A stretch of 64,000 bases of DNA, taken from an uncultured Blautia sp. (lineage in GTDB: Bacteria; Bacillota; Clostridia; Lachnospirales; Lachnospiraceae). The stretch is from assembly GCF_947654165.1 (NCBI RefSeq), contig NZ_CANTKB010000010.1:62001-126000 (forward strand), given 5' to 3'. The number at the start of each line of letters is the position of its first letter. Within the stretch, counting starts at the first letter, position 1. The notes beneath the pieces were generated by a model. That model searched no databases and was not told where the DNA came from. It was given only the letters and a program-made list of their open reading frames with translations. This document shows, in pieces, positions 42,953-50,894 of this stretch. Position numbers and translations under genes: made by a program.

Positions 42953-44413
42953 ATGATAGGAATCTCCTTTAATCAAAAAGAATTTGAATACGATGCTTAT
43001 ACCCTGGTGAAAGCCTTTTTCCCAAAAGAGGAAGTCAAGATGTTCTACATACAGGAAGAACAGATACCGGATGAGTGTGAAAACAGGATTTCCATAGAAT
43101 ACGGGGAACAGGTTGTGATTCGTCTTTCTTTTGGGGAAACCCTACTGGAAGGAAGAGAGGATTATCACCAGGAAGAAGACCGAAAAATCAGAAAAAACAA
43201 ATTAAAACAGGTGTTATACAGATTGCTTTCAGAGGCCACAGGGCAAACCCTTCCGTGGGGGAATCTGACGGGAATCCGTCCTACCAAAATTGCCATGGGT
43301 CTGATTGAATCCGGTATGAGCAATGTCCAGGCAGCAGAATATATGAGAAACACTTATTTTACCAGTAATGAAAAGACTGCACTGGCGATTACCATTGCTA
43401 ACCGGGAAAGAGAGCTTTTAAAGGATATTGACTATGAAAATGGATACAGTCTTTATGTGGGAATTCCGTTTTGTCCAAGCATATGTTTGTATTGTTCTTT
43501 TAGCTCTTCGCCTCTGGAGCGTTGGAGAAGCCAGGTGGATGCGTATCTGGACGCATTGTTGAAAGAACTTGATTTTATAGCAGAGGCCATGAAGGACAAG
43601 GTTCTGGATACGATTTACATCGGGGGAGGGACTCCGACGACCCTGGAGCCGTATCAGATCCGGCGTCTTCTTAGTCATATCGGTGAAAAATTTCCGGTGG
43701 AGCAGGTGAAGGAATATACTGTGGAAGCAGGAAGACCGGACAGCATTACCAGAGAGAAGCTGCAGGCACTCAGAGAATTTCCTGTGACCAGAATCTCAGT
43801 CAATCCTCAGACCATGAATCAGGCAACCTTGGATCTGATCGGACGAAAACATACAGTGGAGGACACACGACACGCCTTCGCTTTGGCGAGGGAATGTGGA
43901 TTTGATAATATTAACATGGATTTGATCGTAGGTCTTCCGGGGGAACAAAAGGAAGATGTACAGCGAACATTGGAAGAAATCAGAAAACTTGATCCGGACA
44001 GTCTGACCGTGCATTCTCTGGCAGTGAAACGAGCTGCACGGCTGAACATGTTTAAAGACCAGTACCAGGAAATGGAATTTGTCAATAATCAGGAAATTAT
44101 GAATCTTGCCATGGAATATGCCCGTGACTGTCAGATGGGACCTTATTATCTGTATCGGCAAAAAAATATGTGTGGAAATCTGGAAAATATCGGGTATGCT
44201 AAAGTTGACAAAGCCGGAATATACAATATACTTATTATGGAGGAGAAACAATCGATTCTGGCAGCGGGAGCAGGAGCTTCCACAAAGTTTGTTTTCCAGA
44301 ACGGAGAGCGCATCGAGCGTGCGGAAAATGTAAAAGATGTTGCTAATTACATCAGCCGCATTGATGAGATGATTGAAAGAAAAAGAGTTGGAATCGACAC
44401 ATGGCTGAAATGA
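42953..44413 (+). CDS. hemZ: Coproporphyrinogen dehydrogenase-like radical SAM protein HemZ
   Basis: 486 residues. About 165 N-terminal residues (PWGNLTGIRPTKI) mark the HemZ type within the HemN family; the radical SAM motif GIPFCPSICLYCSF is near residue 171, then TIYIGGGTPTTLEP and MDLIVGLPGE. Clostridial HemZ is annotated as an oxygen-independent coproporphyrinogen III dehydrogenase, but this window shows no other haem genes, so the true reaction is open. The stop codon overlaps the next gene. Confidence 0.88.
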   Translation: MIGISFNQKEFEYDAYTLVKAFFPKEEVKMFYIQEEQIPDECENRISIEYGEQVVIRLSFGETLLEGREDYHQEEDRKIRKNKLKQVLYRLLSEATGQTLPWGNLTGIRPTKIAMGLIESGMSNVQAAEYMRNTYFTSNEKTALAITIANRERELLKDIDYENGYSLYVGIPFCPSICLYCSFSSSPLERWRSQVDAYLDALLKELDFIAEAMKDKVLDTIYIGGGTPTTLEPYQIRRLLSHIGEKFPVEQVKEYTVEAGRPDSITREKLQALREFPVTRISVNPQTMNQATLDLIGRKHTVEDTRHAFALARECGFDNINMDLIVGLPGEQKEDVQRTLEEIRKLDPDSLTVHSLAVKRAARLNMFKDQYQEMEFVNNQEIMNLAMEYARDCQMGPYYLYRQKNMCGNLENIGYAKVDKAGIYNILIMEEKQSILAAGAGASTKFVFQNGERIERAENVKDVANYISRIDEMIERKRVGIDTWLK

Positions 44414-44970
44414 GTGGAAAAGTAATTCGTTATAATCTTGAAACGGAAATCAAACATGGGATGAAAGTAAGCAATCTTGCCTATGCCATTGGAATGGAGA
44501 TGGGGCTTTTGCAGGAACAGTGCTATGAACTGGCTGTTGCCGGGATGCTTCATGATATCGGCAAGCTTCGTCTGACCCGGTATGTTTCAGGAGAAAGAAA
44601 TCCTCTGGTGATCGAGGAAATCAAATATGTACGAAGACACACCCAGTTGGGCTATGATGCATTAAAAGACAGAGGATATTCTGAGTTTGTTTTAAAATCC
44701 ATCTATTATCATCATGAAAACTATGACGGAAGCGGCTATCCGGAAAATCTGTCAGGGGAGGATATTCCTCTTGGAAGCCGTATTCTCCGTGTCTGTGATA
44801 CTTATGCGGCACTTACGGAGAAGAGACCCTATCGTGATGCCTTTGACTGTTCGACGGCTGTACGGATGATGATAGACGAAGTGAAAAATTTTGATATGCA
44901 GGTATTTCTGGCATTTCAAAGGGTGGTTCATAATGAAGAAGAGAGAGGAGAAACAGAGTTATGCAGTTAA
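44401..44970 (+). CDS. HD-GYP-type domain protein
   Basis: 189 residues. GMLHDIGK gives the HD pair (H51, D52), RRHTQLGYD the next ligand, and HHENYDGSGYP (104-114) the HHExxDGxGYP motif of HD-GYP phosphodiesterases that cleave cyclic di-GMP. No receiver or membrane domain is attached. It overlaps hemZ at its start and hisS at its end, so translation is coupled on both sides. The true start could be ATG 44410. The nucleotide substrate is not shown by sequence. Confidence 0.85.
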   Translation: MAEMSGKVIRYNLETEIKHGMKVSNLAYAIGMEMGLLQEQCYELAVAGMLHDIGKLRLTRYVSGERNPLVIEEIKYVRRHTQLGYDALKDRGYSEFVLKSIYYHHENYDGSGYPENLSGEDIPLGSRILRVCDTYAALTEKRPYRDAFDCSTAVRMMIDEVKNFDMQVFLAFQRVVHNEEERGETELCS

Positions 44971-46220
44971 AGAAAAAACCAGTAACAGGGATGAAAGATA
45001 TTTTACCACAGGAAATGGAAATCCGTGATTATGTTATCGGGCTGATCAAAGAAACTTACAAACAGTTTGGCTTTACTTCCATGGAAGCACCTTGTGTAGA
45101 GCACATCGAAAACCTTACGAGCAAACAGGGTGGAGATAATGAAAAACTGATTTTCCGTATCTTAAAACGTGGAGAAAAATTAAAAATCAGCGAGGCAAAG
45201 GAAGAAAATGACTTGGTTGACAGTGGTTTGCGTTATGATCTGACTGTGCCTCTTTGCCGTTTTTATTCAAACAATGCAAATGAACTGCCTCAGCCGTTTA
45301 AGGCACTGCACATTGGGAATGTATTTCGTGCAGACCGTCCTCAGAGAGGTCGTTTCCGCCAGTTTATGCAGTGTGATATTGATATTTTAGGTGATCCTAC
45401 CTTCCTGGCAGAGATTGATGTAATCCTGGCAACCTCCACCTTAGTAGGAAAGCTGGATTTCGACAGCTTCACCATCCGTATCAATGACAGAAGAATTCTG
45501 AAAGCAATGGCAGCTTACAGCGGATTCCCGGAAGAATCTTTTACCCAGGTATTTATTATTCTGGATAAAATGGATAAAATCGGCTGGGAAGGTGTTGCGG
45601 CAGAGCTGGCAGAGGCCGGATATGAGCAGGAAGGCATTGATAAATATATTGAGTTGTTTAAAGCAATGGGTTCCGGTGTGGAAGGTGTTCAGTTCTGTAA
45701 AGAGAAACTGGAAGGATTCCTGGATCCACAGGTTGCAGATGATCTGACAACTATTATCGAAAGTGTTATGCAGGCAAAAACAGCAAACTTTACCCTGGAA
45801 TTTGATCCGACTCTGGTACGCGGTATGTCCTACTACACAGGTCCGATTTTTGAAATCTCTATTGACGGATTTGCAGGCAGCGTAGGCGGCGGCGGACGTT
45901 ATGATGAAATGATCGGTAAATTTACAGGAACTCCTACACCTGCAACAGGATTTTCCATCGGATTTGAACGAATTGTCATGCTTCTGATGGAAAAAGGCTT
46001 TAAGGTACCGGGAGCAAAAGAAAAGAAAGCATATCTTCTGGATAAAAAACTGTCCAGTGAAAAGATTCTTCAGGTAATGAAGAAAGCAGGAGAAGAAAGA
46101 CAGAACGGACAGAGTGTCAATATTGTTTATGCTAAGAAAAATAAAAAATTCCAGAAAGAACAGTTAGAAAACGAAGGATATTCTGTGATTGAAGAAGTTT
46201 ACAACGATACAGAATTATAA
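44961..46220 (+). CDS. hisS: Histidine-tRNA ligase
   Basis: 419 residues of class II synthetase fold. Motif 2 region FKALHIGNVFRADRPQRGRFRQFMQCDIDILG; histidine-A signature LVRGMSYYTGPIFEI, and VGGGGRYDEMIGKFTG with TGFSIGFERI as motif 3. The C-terminal anticodon domain is normal. It charges tRNA-His. Its start lies within the HD gene's end, and aspS follows after 13 bases. No T-box leader is seen before it. Confidence 0.96.
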   Translation: MQLKKKPVTGMKDILPQEMEIRDYVIGLIKETYKQFGFTSMEAPCVEHIENLTSKQGGDNEKLIFRILKRGEKLKISEAKEENDLVDSGLRYDLTVPLCRFYSNNANELPQPFKALHIGNVFRADRPQRGRFRQFMQCDIDILGDPTFLAEIDVILATSTLVGKLDFDSFTIRINDRRILKAMAAYSGFPEESFTQVFIILDKMDKIGWEGVAAELAEAGYEQEGIDKYIELFKAMGSGVEGVQFCKEKLEGFLDPQVADDLTTIIESVMQAKTANFTLEFDPTLVRGMSYYTGPIFEISIDGFAGSVGGGGRYDEMIGKFTGTPTPATGFSIGFERIVMLLMEKGFKVPGAKEKKAYLLDKKLSSEKILQVMKKAGEERQNGQSVNIVYAKKNKKFQKEQLENEGYSVIEEVYNDTEL

Positions 46221-46233
46221 AGGAGCTTACACC

Positions 46234-48030
46234 ATGGCAGAATCAATGAGAGGGCTGAAAAGAAGCCACAGATGTACAGAAGTAACAAAAGCGGATATTG
46301 GAAGTACGGTTACCCTGATGGGATGGGTACAGAAGAGCCGCAACAAAGGCGGAATCGTGTTTGTAGATTTACGTGACCGTTCCGGTATCATGCAGATCAT
46401 TTTTGAAAACGGAGATATCGACGAGCAGGGATTCGAAAAAGCAGGACGTCTCAGAAGCGAATTTGTAATTGCAGTAAAGGGACATGTGGAAGCACGTTCC
46501 GGTGCTGTTAATACCAATCTTCCTACAGGAGAGATTGAAGTTCGTGCTACAGAGCTTCGTATTTTATCCGAGGCAGAGACACCGCCGTTCCCAATTGAAG
46601 AAAACAGCAAGACAAGAGACGAGGTTCGCTTAAAATACCGTTATCTGGATCTTAGAAGACCGGATTTACAGAGAAATATGATGCTTCGTTCTCAGGTATC
46701 TACTTTGGTACGCCAGTTTTTGGCAAAAGAGGGATTCCTGGAGATTGAGACACCGACTCTGATCAAAAGTACACCGGAAGGAGCCAGAGATTATCTGGTG
46801 CCAAGCCGTGTGCACCCGGGCAGCTTTTATGCATTGCCTCAGTCACCGCAGATTTTCAAACAGCTTTTGATGTGTTCTGGATATGACCGTTATTTCCAGC
46901 TTGCAAGATGTTACAGAGATGAGGATCTGCGTGCAGACCGTCAGCCGGAATTTACTCAGATTGATATGGAGTTGTCCTTTGTAGATGTAGAAGATGTACT
47001 GGATGTCAATGAAAGAATGTTGGCGTTCCTGTTTAAAGAAGTGTTAGGTGTAGAGGTACAGCTTCCGATTCAGAGAATGACCTGGATAGAAGCCATGAAC
47101 CGCTTCGGTTCTGATAAGCCGGACCTTCGTTTCGGTATGGAATTGACAGATGTTTCTGAAGTTGTGAAAGACTGTGAGTTTGCAGTGTTTAAAGGTGCTT
47201 TGGAACAGGGCGGCAGTGTACGTGGAATCAATGCAAAGGGTCAGGGTGCCATGCCTCGTAAGAAAATCGACAAACTCGTAGAGTTTGCCAAAGGTTACGG
47301 TGCAAAAGGTCTTGCCTATATTGCAATCGGAGAAGACGGTACGGTGAAATCCTCTTTTGCGAAATTTATGAAAGAGGAAGAGATGTCTGCACTTATTTCT
47401 GCAATGGACGGACAGAATGGTGACCTTCTGCTCTTTGCAGCAGATAAGACCAAGCTGGTATGGGATGTACTCGGTGCTCTTCGTCTGGAGCTTGCAAAAC
47501 AGATGGAATTACTGGATAAAAATGAATATCGTTTTGTTTGGATCACAGAATTCCCGCTTTTGGAGTGGTCAGAAGAAGATCAGAGATTTACTGCTATGCA
47601 CCACCCATTTACTATGCCAATGGAAGAAGATCTGGAGTATCTTGATTCTGACCCTGGTCGTGTCCGTGCAAAAGCATATGATATTGTCCTCAATGGAAAT
47701 GAGATCGGCGGTGGTTCTGTGCGAATCTTCCAGGATGATATTCAGAGCAAAATGTTTGAAGTGATTGGATTTACACCGGAAGAAGCACAGAAACAGTTTG
47801 GCTTCCTTCTGGATGCGTTCAAATACGGGGTTCCGCCACACGCAGGACTGGCATATGGTCTGGATCGTCTGGTAATGCTTATGGCAAAGGTAGACTCCAT
47901 CCGTGACGTCATTGCATTCCCGAAGGTGAAGGATGCTTCCTGTCTGATGTCAGAAGCACCGGATGTGGTAGACGAAAAACAGTTAGAAGAATTAGGAATT
48001 GCCATTAGAGAAGTGGAAACAGAAGAATAA
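46234..48030 (+). CDS. aspS: Aspartate-tRNA ligase
   Basis: 598 residues from ATG 46234 after AAAGGAGC. N-terminal OB fold (VTLMGWVQKSRNKGGIVFVDLRDRSGIMQ split), class II core with TPEGARDYLVPSR, YALPQSPQIFKQLLM, CYRDEDLRADRQPEFTQID, a bacterial insertion domain, and GLAYGLDRLVMLM as motif 3. It charges tRNA-Asp (possibly also tRNA-Asn if the organism uses the amidotransferase route). Paired with hisS as usual in Firmicutes. Confidence 0.96.
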   Translation: MAESMRGLKRSHRCTEVTKADIGSTVTLMGWVQKSRNKGGIVFVDLRDRSGIMQIIFENGDIDEQGFEKAGRLRSEFVIAVKGHVEARSGAVNTNLPTGEIEVRATELRILSEAETPPFPIEENSKTRDEVRLKYRYLDLRRPDLQRNMMLRSQVSTLVRQFLAKEGFLEIETPTLIKSTPEGARDYLVPSRVHPGSFYALPQSPQIFKQLLMCSGYDRYFQLARCYRDEDLRADRQPEFTQIDMELSFVDVEDVLDVNERMLAFLFKEVLGVEVQLPIQRMTWIEAMNRFGSDKPDLRFGMELTDVSEVVKDCEFAVFKGALEQGGSVRGINAKGQGAMPRKKIDKLVEFAKGYGAKGLAYIAIGEDGTVKSSFAKFMKEEEMSALISAMDGQNGDLLLFAADKTKLVWDVLGALRLELAKQMELLDKNEYRFVWITEFPLLEWSEEDQRFTAMHHPFTMPMEEDLEYLDSDPGRVRAKAYDIVLNGNEIGGGSVRIFQDDIQSKMFEVIGFTPEEAQKQFGFLLDAFKYGVPPHAGLAYGLDRLVMLMAKVDSIRDVIAFPKVKDASCLMSEAPDVVDEKQLEELGIAIREVETEE

Positions 48031-48033
48031 AAC

Positions 48034-48078
48034 AAAGGATGAGAATCGCAGCAATGGTTGCCGGTTCTCATCCTTTCT
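48034..48078. terminator. Terminator after aspS
   Basis: AAAGGATGAGAA pairs with TTCTCATCCTTT across a 20-base loop. It is symmetric enough to serve the convergent lipoprotein gene as well. Confidence 0.85.
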
Positions 48079-48095
48079 TTTGTATAGAAAGAAAA

Positions 48096-49187
48096 TTATT
48101 CATAAGATGTCATGCTCAGAAGATTACTGATATCACCGAAGATAGCTTCTGTGATACTGGAATCCATTTGTATTTTCCAATTAAATCCATCATTTGTCAG
48201 AGGAATGCTGATTTCACGGGAAGCATTTTTTTTATTTTTCTGGATACAGGAGAGAAACAATTCCTTTTCTTTTTCTCGTCTGCCTGTGGCACCCACAGAC
48301 AGCGCCTCCGAAGTTTTGAGCCATTTGGATACCTTTTTTTTGTAGGAATTCAGGATGTTCTGAAAATCAATGCTGGTTACACATACCTGTACAGAGGCAT
48401 TGTTTTCCTGTATTTTCTGTCCTATCAGTTTATAATCAAAAGAATTTTTAATTTGTTTTGCAAGGGCATCCGCTACTTTTTCATGATATTCAGAAACCGT
48501 ATCTGAGAATTGATCAAGATTCAGGTATGTTTTTAACTGTTCTGCAGAGCAGTTCTTCATAGCATCAAAGTGAACTTCCACAATCTCTTCAGGACTCAGG
48601 ACATTGGGATTGGAGGTATATACCAGAAAATGCCCGGTCAGTGCACTGTCAAGCTCAGAAGTATGAATGATCTGCCAGTTTTTTTCTTTTTTTTCTAACA
48701 TGACTTTTGTCGTGAAGGCAGTTGTATCATATTGTTTGTTCTGCATCAGTTCCTTCAGAATCAGATAAGAATCGTTGAGATGAAAATCTTCCAGAGAATC
48801 ATCAATATGATGATGGATCCGTTTAGACAATGCGGCTTTTGATAAATCTTTTGCCAGAGCTTTTGCATCAATGGTTCTGAGCTTTACCGTAACAGTTGCC
48901 GAGTCCTTTCTTACGGATGTATCTTTGATCTTATAAGAAAAATCCTGATAGAACAGAGAAAGAATATCCGCTACATCTTGTGTAGAAATTTCTTTCCGAA
49001 GAGACTCCGGCAGTAAATCTTTTGTATCCATGTGGTCTTGAATGGCAGTTGAATCGGAAGATTTCAATTGCTCAAACTTGTCTGTCACTGTTTTTTTTAC
49101 GGCTTGTTTTTCTTTGATCGAGCAGCCGAAAAAAAATAGCAGAGAAAGAGCAAGCAGAATACACAGAAGATAAAAAGTCTTTTTCAT
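48096..49187 (-). CDS. Lipoprotein with two related domains
   Basis: 363 residues. A signal peptide with lipobox FFGCS (Cys about 22) precedes an extracellular part that seems to contain two similar alpha+beta units: one with TVKLRTIDAKALAKDLSKA, the other with VCVTSIDFQNILNSYKKKV, each followed by a region ending in W-Q/K-I (NWQIIHTSELDSALTG; NWKIQMDSSITEAIFG). This resembles the DUF5105/DUF4878-like lipoproteins of Firmicutes. Function unknown. It is divergent from the adaptor/permease operon. Confidence 0.72.
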   Translation of the reverse strand: MKKTFYLLCILLALSLLFFFGCSIKEKQAVKKTVTDKFEQLKSSDSTAIQDHMDTKDLLPESLRKEISTQDVADILSLFYQDFSYKIKDTSVRKDSATVTVKLRTIDAKALAKDLSKAALSKRIHHHIDDSLEDFHLNDSYLILKELMQNKQYDTTAFTTKVMLEKKEKNWQIIHTSELDSALTGHFLVYTSNPNVLSPEEIVEVHFDAMKNCSAEQLKTYLNLDQFSDTVSEYHEKVADALAKQIKNSFDYKLIGQKIQENNASVQVCVTSIDFQNILNSYKKKVSKWLKTSEALSVGATGRREKEKELFLSCIQKNKKNASREISIPLTNDGFNWKIQMDSSITEAIFGDISNLLSMTSYE

Positions 49188-49336
49188 GTATAGGGTTCTC
49201 CATTAACTTGTTTTTGGTTTCTCCGAAGAGAGTTTAATGTTTTTTAACATATTAACAAAAAAAAGTAGGATATGCAACATAATCCTGTAATATTTATAGA
49301 CAAAGGTGAAAGACAAACGTAAAAATATTCTGAAAT

Positions 49337-49381
49337 TTTAAGAAAATATTCAAAGACATTAGTCAAATTTTTTGTTATACT
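49337..49381 (+). promoter_or_regulatory. Promoter region of the adaptor/permease operon
   Basis: An extended -10 TGTTATACT ends at 49381, without a clear -35. Upstream TTTAAG-AAAAT-ATTCAA (49337-49353) resembles the hexamer-N5-hexamer elements at 2936 and 12863. The rest of the 257-base divergent gap is very AT-rich with no gene. Confidence 0.4.
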
Positions 49382-49444
49382 AAACATGTAAGTGTGCAGC
49401 ACTGTTGAAGTAATCAATAATCCAGAAAGAAAAGAGGTTAGGTT

Positions 49445-50878
49445 ATGAACAAAAAACAGAAAATCATCACAGCCACCTGTGTAGTAGTTTGTGCAGGATG
49501 TGTGGCGGCAGGTGTTTTTTTCAGTAACAAAAATAAAGGAGATTCAGGGGAAGAGATGGCATATGTTATGAGTGTTTCTTCTATGAATGAAATGGCAGGG
49601 ACGCAGAGACTGGCCGGAGTAGTAGAATCCCAGAAGACTTTGGATATACAGAAAGATGCAGAAAGAGAGATCAAAGAAGTCCTGGTAAAAGCAGGAGATG
49701 AAGTAGAAGTAGGTACACCGCTGTTTACATACGATACAGCGACCTTGGAGACAGATATCCAGCAGGCTCAACTGGATTTGGAGCGTGAGGATAACAGCAT
49801 GGAAAATTTGAAGGTACAGATTCAGCAGCTTCAGAAAGAAAAAAGGAATGCGTCTTCCGATGAACAGCTTTCCTATACCACGCAGATTCAAAGTGCTGAA
49901 ATGGATTTAAAGAAGAGTGAATATGAGAGAAAAGCAAAAGAGGTAGAATTAAATCGTCTGAAAAGTAAGGTGGAAAATTCTACAGTCACCAGCGAAATGA
50001 AGGGTGTGGTCAAAAGTGTGAACAATGGACAGAACTCAGGAGAAATGTCCATGTATGACGGCTCCGGTCAGGCTTTTATGACTATTTTGGCTACCGGAGA
50101 ATACCGGGTAAAAGGAAAAGTCAATGAGCAGAATGCGTCTCAGGTCATGGAGGGAACAAGAGCGATTATTCGTTCCCGTGTAGATGAAACAATGACCTGG
50201 CAGGGAACTTATACAGCGGTGGACACACAAAATCCAAATAACAGCAACAGCAATATGATGTACGGAATGTCTTCTGAGGATGCTGCCCAGACTACATCCA
50301 CTTCCTATCCGTTTTATGTAGAACTGGATTCTTCAGATGGACTTTTGTTAGGACAGCATGTGTATATTGAACAGGACAGCGGTATGGAAGAGCGGGAAGC
50401 AGGAATCTGGCTGGATGAAGCGTTTATAGTGGATCTTGATAAAAAGCCTTACATATGGACAGAGACAGATAAGGGGACTCTGGAAAAAAGAAACGTTGTA
50501 CTGGGAACTTATGATGAAAATATGATGCAGTATAAGATTGAAGAAGGATTAAAAAAATCAGATTATGTGGCATATCCACAGGAATTTCTGGAAGAAGGGA
50601 TGAAGACGACCCATGACCCGGCAGAGGCTATGGCAGACCCGGCTCCGGAGGGAGATGTATTACCGGAGGGTGAAGAGCTGCCGGAAGGCGAGATGCAGCC
50701 AGAGGGTGAAATATTGCCGGAGGACGAGATGCAGCCGGAGGGTGAAGGACTCCCGGAAGAAGAGATTGTTCCGGAAGGTGAGGCCGAGGATGGTGCACTG
50801 CTGCCTAAAGAAGAAGGAAATAAGGTGGTTTTAGGAAATTCCCTTAAGAAGGACAAGGGATTCCTTCCGGGTGTGTGA
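49445..50878 (+). CDS. HlyD-type membrane-fusion adaptor with hexapeptide tail repeats
   Basis: 477 residues. An N-terminal membrane anchor (IITATCVVVCAGCVAAGVFF), a biotinyl/lipoyl half-motif (VLVKAGDEVEVGTPLFTYD), a coiled-coil hairpin (residues about 105-175, LDLEREDNSMENLKVQIQQLQKEK), the second lipoyl half (TVTSEMKGVVKSVNNGQ) and beta-barrel domains. It links an inner-membrane transporter to the outside of a Gram-positive envelope. The end carries seven six-residue repeats of the xPEGEx type (50660-50785). AAAGAGG precedes the ATG. The second adaptor follows 16 bases later. Confidence 0.85.
   Translation: MNKKQKIITATCVVVCAGCVAAGVFFSNKNKGDSGEEMAYVMSVSSMNEMAGTQRLAGVVESQKTLDIQKDAEREIKEVLVKAGDEVEVGTPLFTYDTATLETDIQQAQLDLEREDNSMENLKVQIQQLQKEKRNASSDEQLSYTTQIQSAEMDLKKSEYERKAKEVELNRLKSKVENSTVTSEMKGVVKSVNNGQNSGEMSMYDGSGQAFMTILATGEYRVKGKVNEQNASQVMEGTRAIIRSRVDETMTWQGTYTAVDTQNPNNSNSNMMYGMSSEDAAQTTSTSYPFYVELDSSDGLLLGQHVYIEQDSGMEEREAGIWLDEAFIVDLDKKPYIWTETDKGTLEKRNVVLGTYDENMMQYKIEEGLKKSDYVAYPQEFLEEGMKTTHDPAEAMADPAPEGDVLPEGEELPEGEMQPEGEILPEDEMQPEGEGLPEEEIVPEGEAEDGALLPKEEGNKVVLGNSLKKDKGFLPGV
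50660..50785 (+). repeat. Seven 18-base repeats coding xPEGEx
   Basis: LPEGEE, LPEGEM, QPEGEI, LPEDEM, QPEGEG, LPEEEI, VPEGEA in tandem, each 18 bases and in frame, so copy number can change without breaking the adaptor gene. Confidence 0.9.
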
Positions 50879-50894
50879 AAGGAAGGGTGATGAT

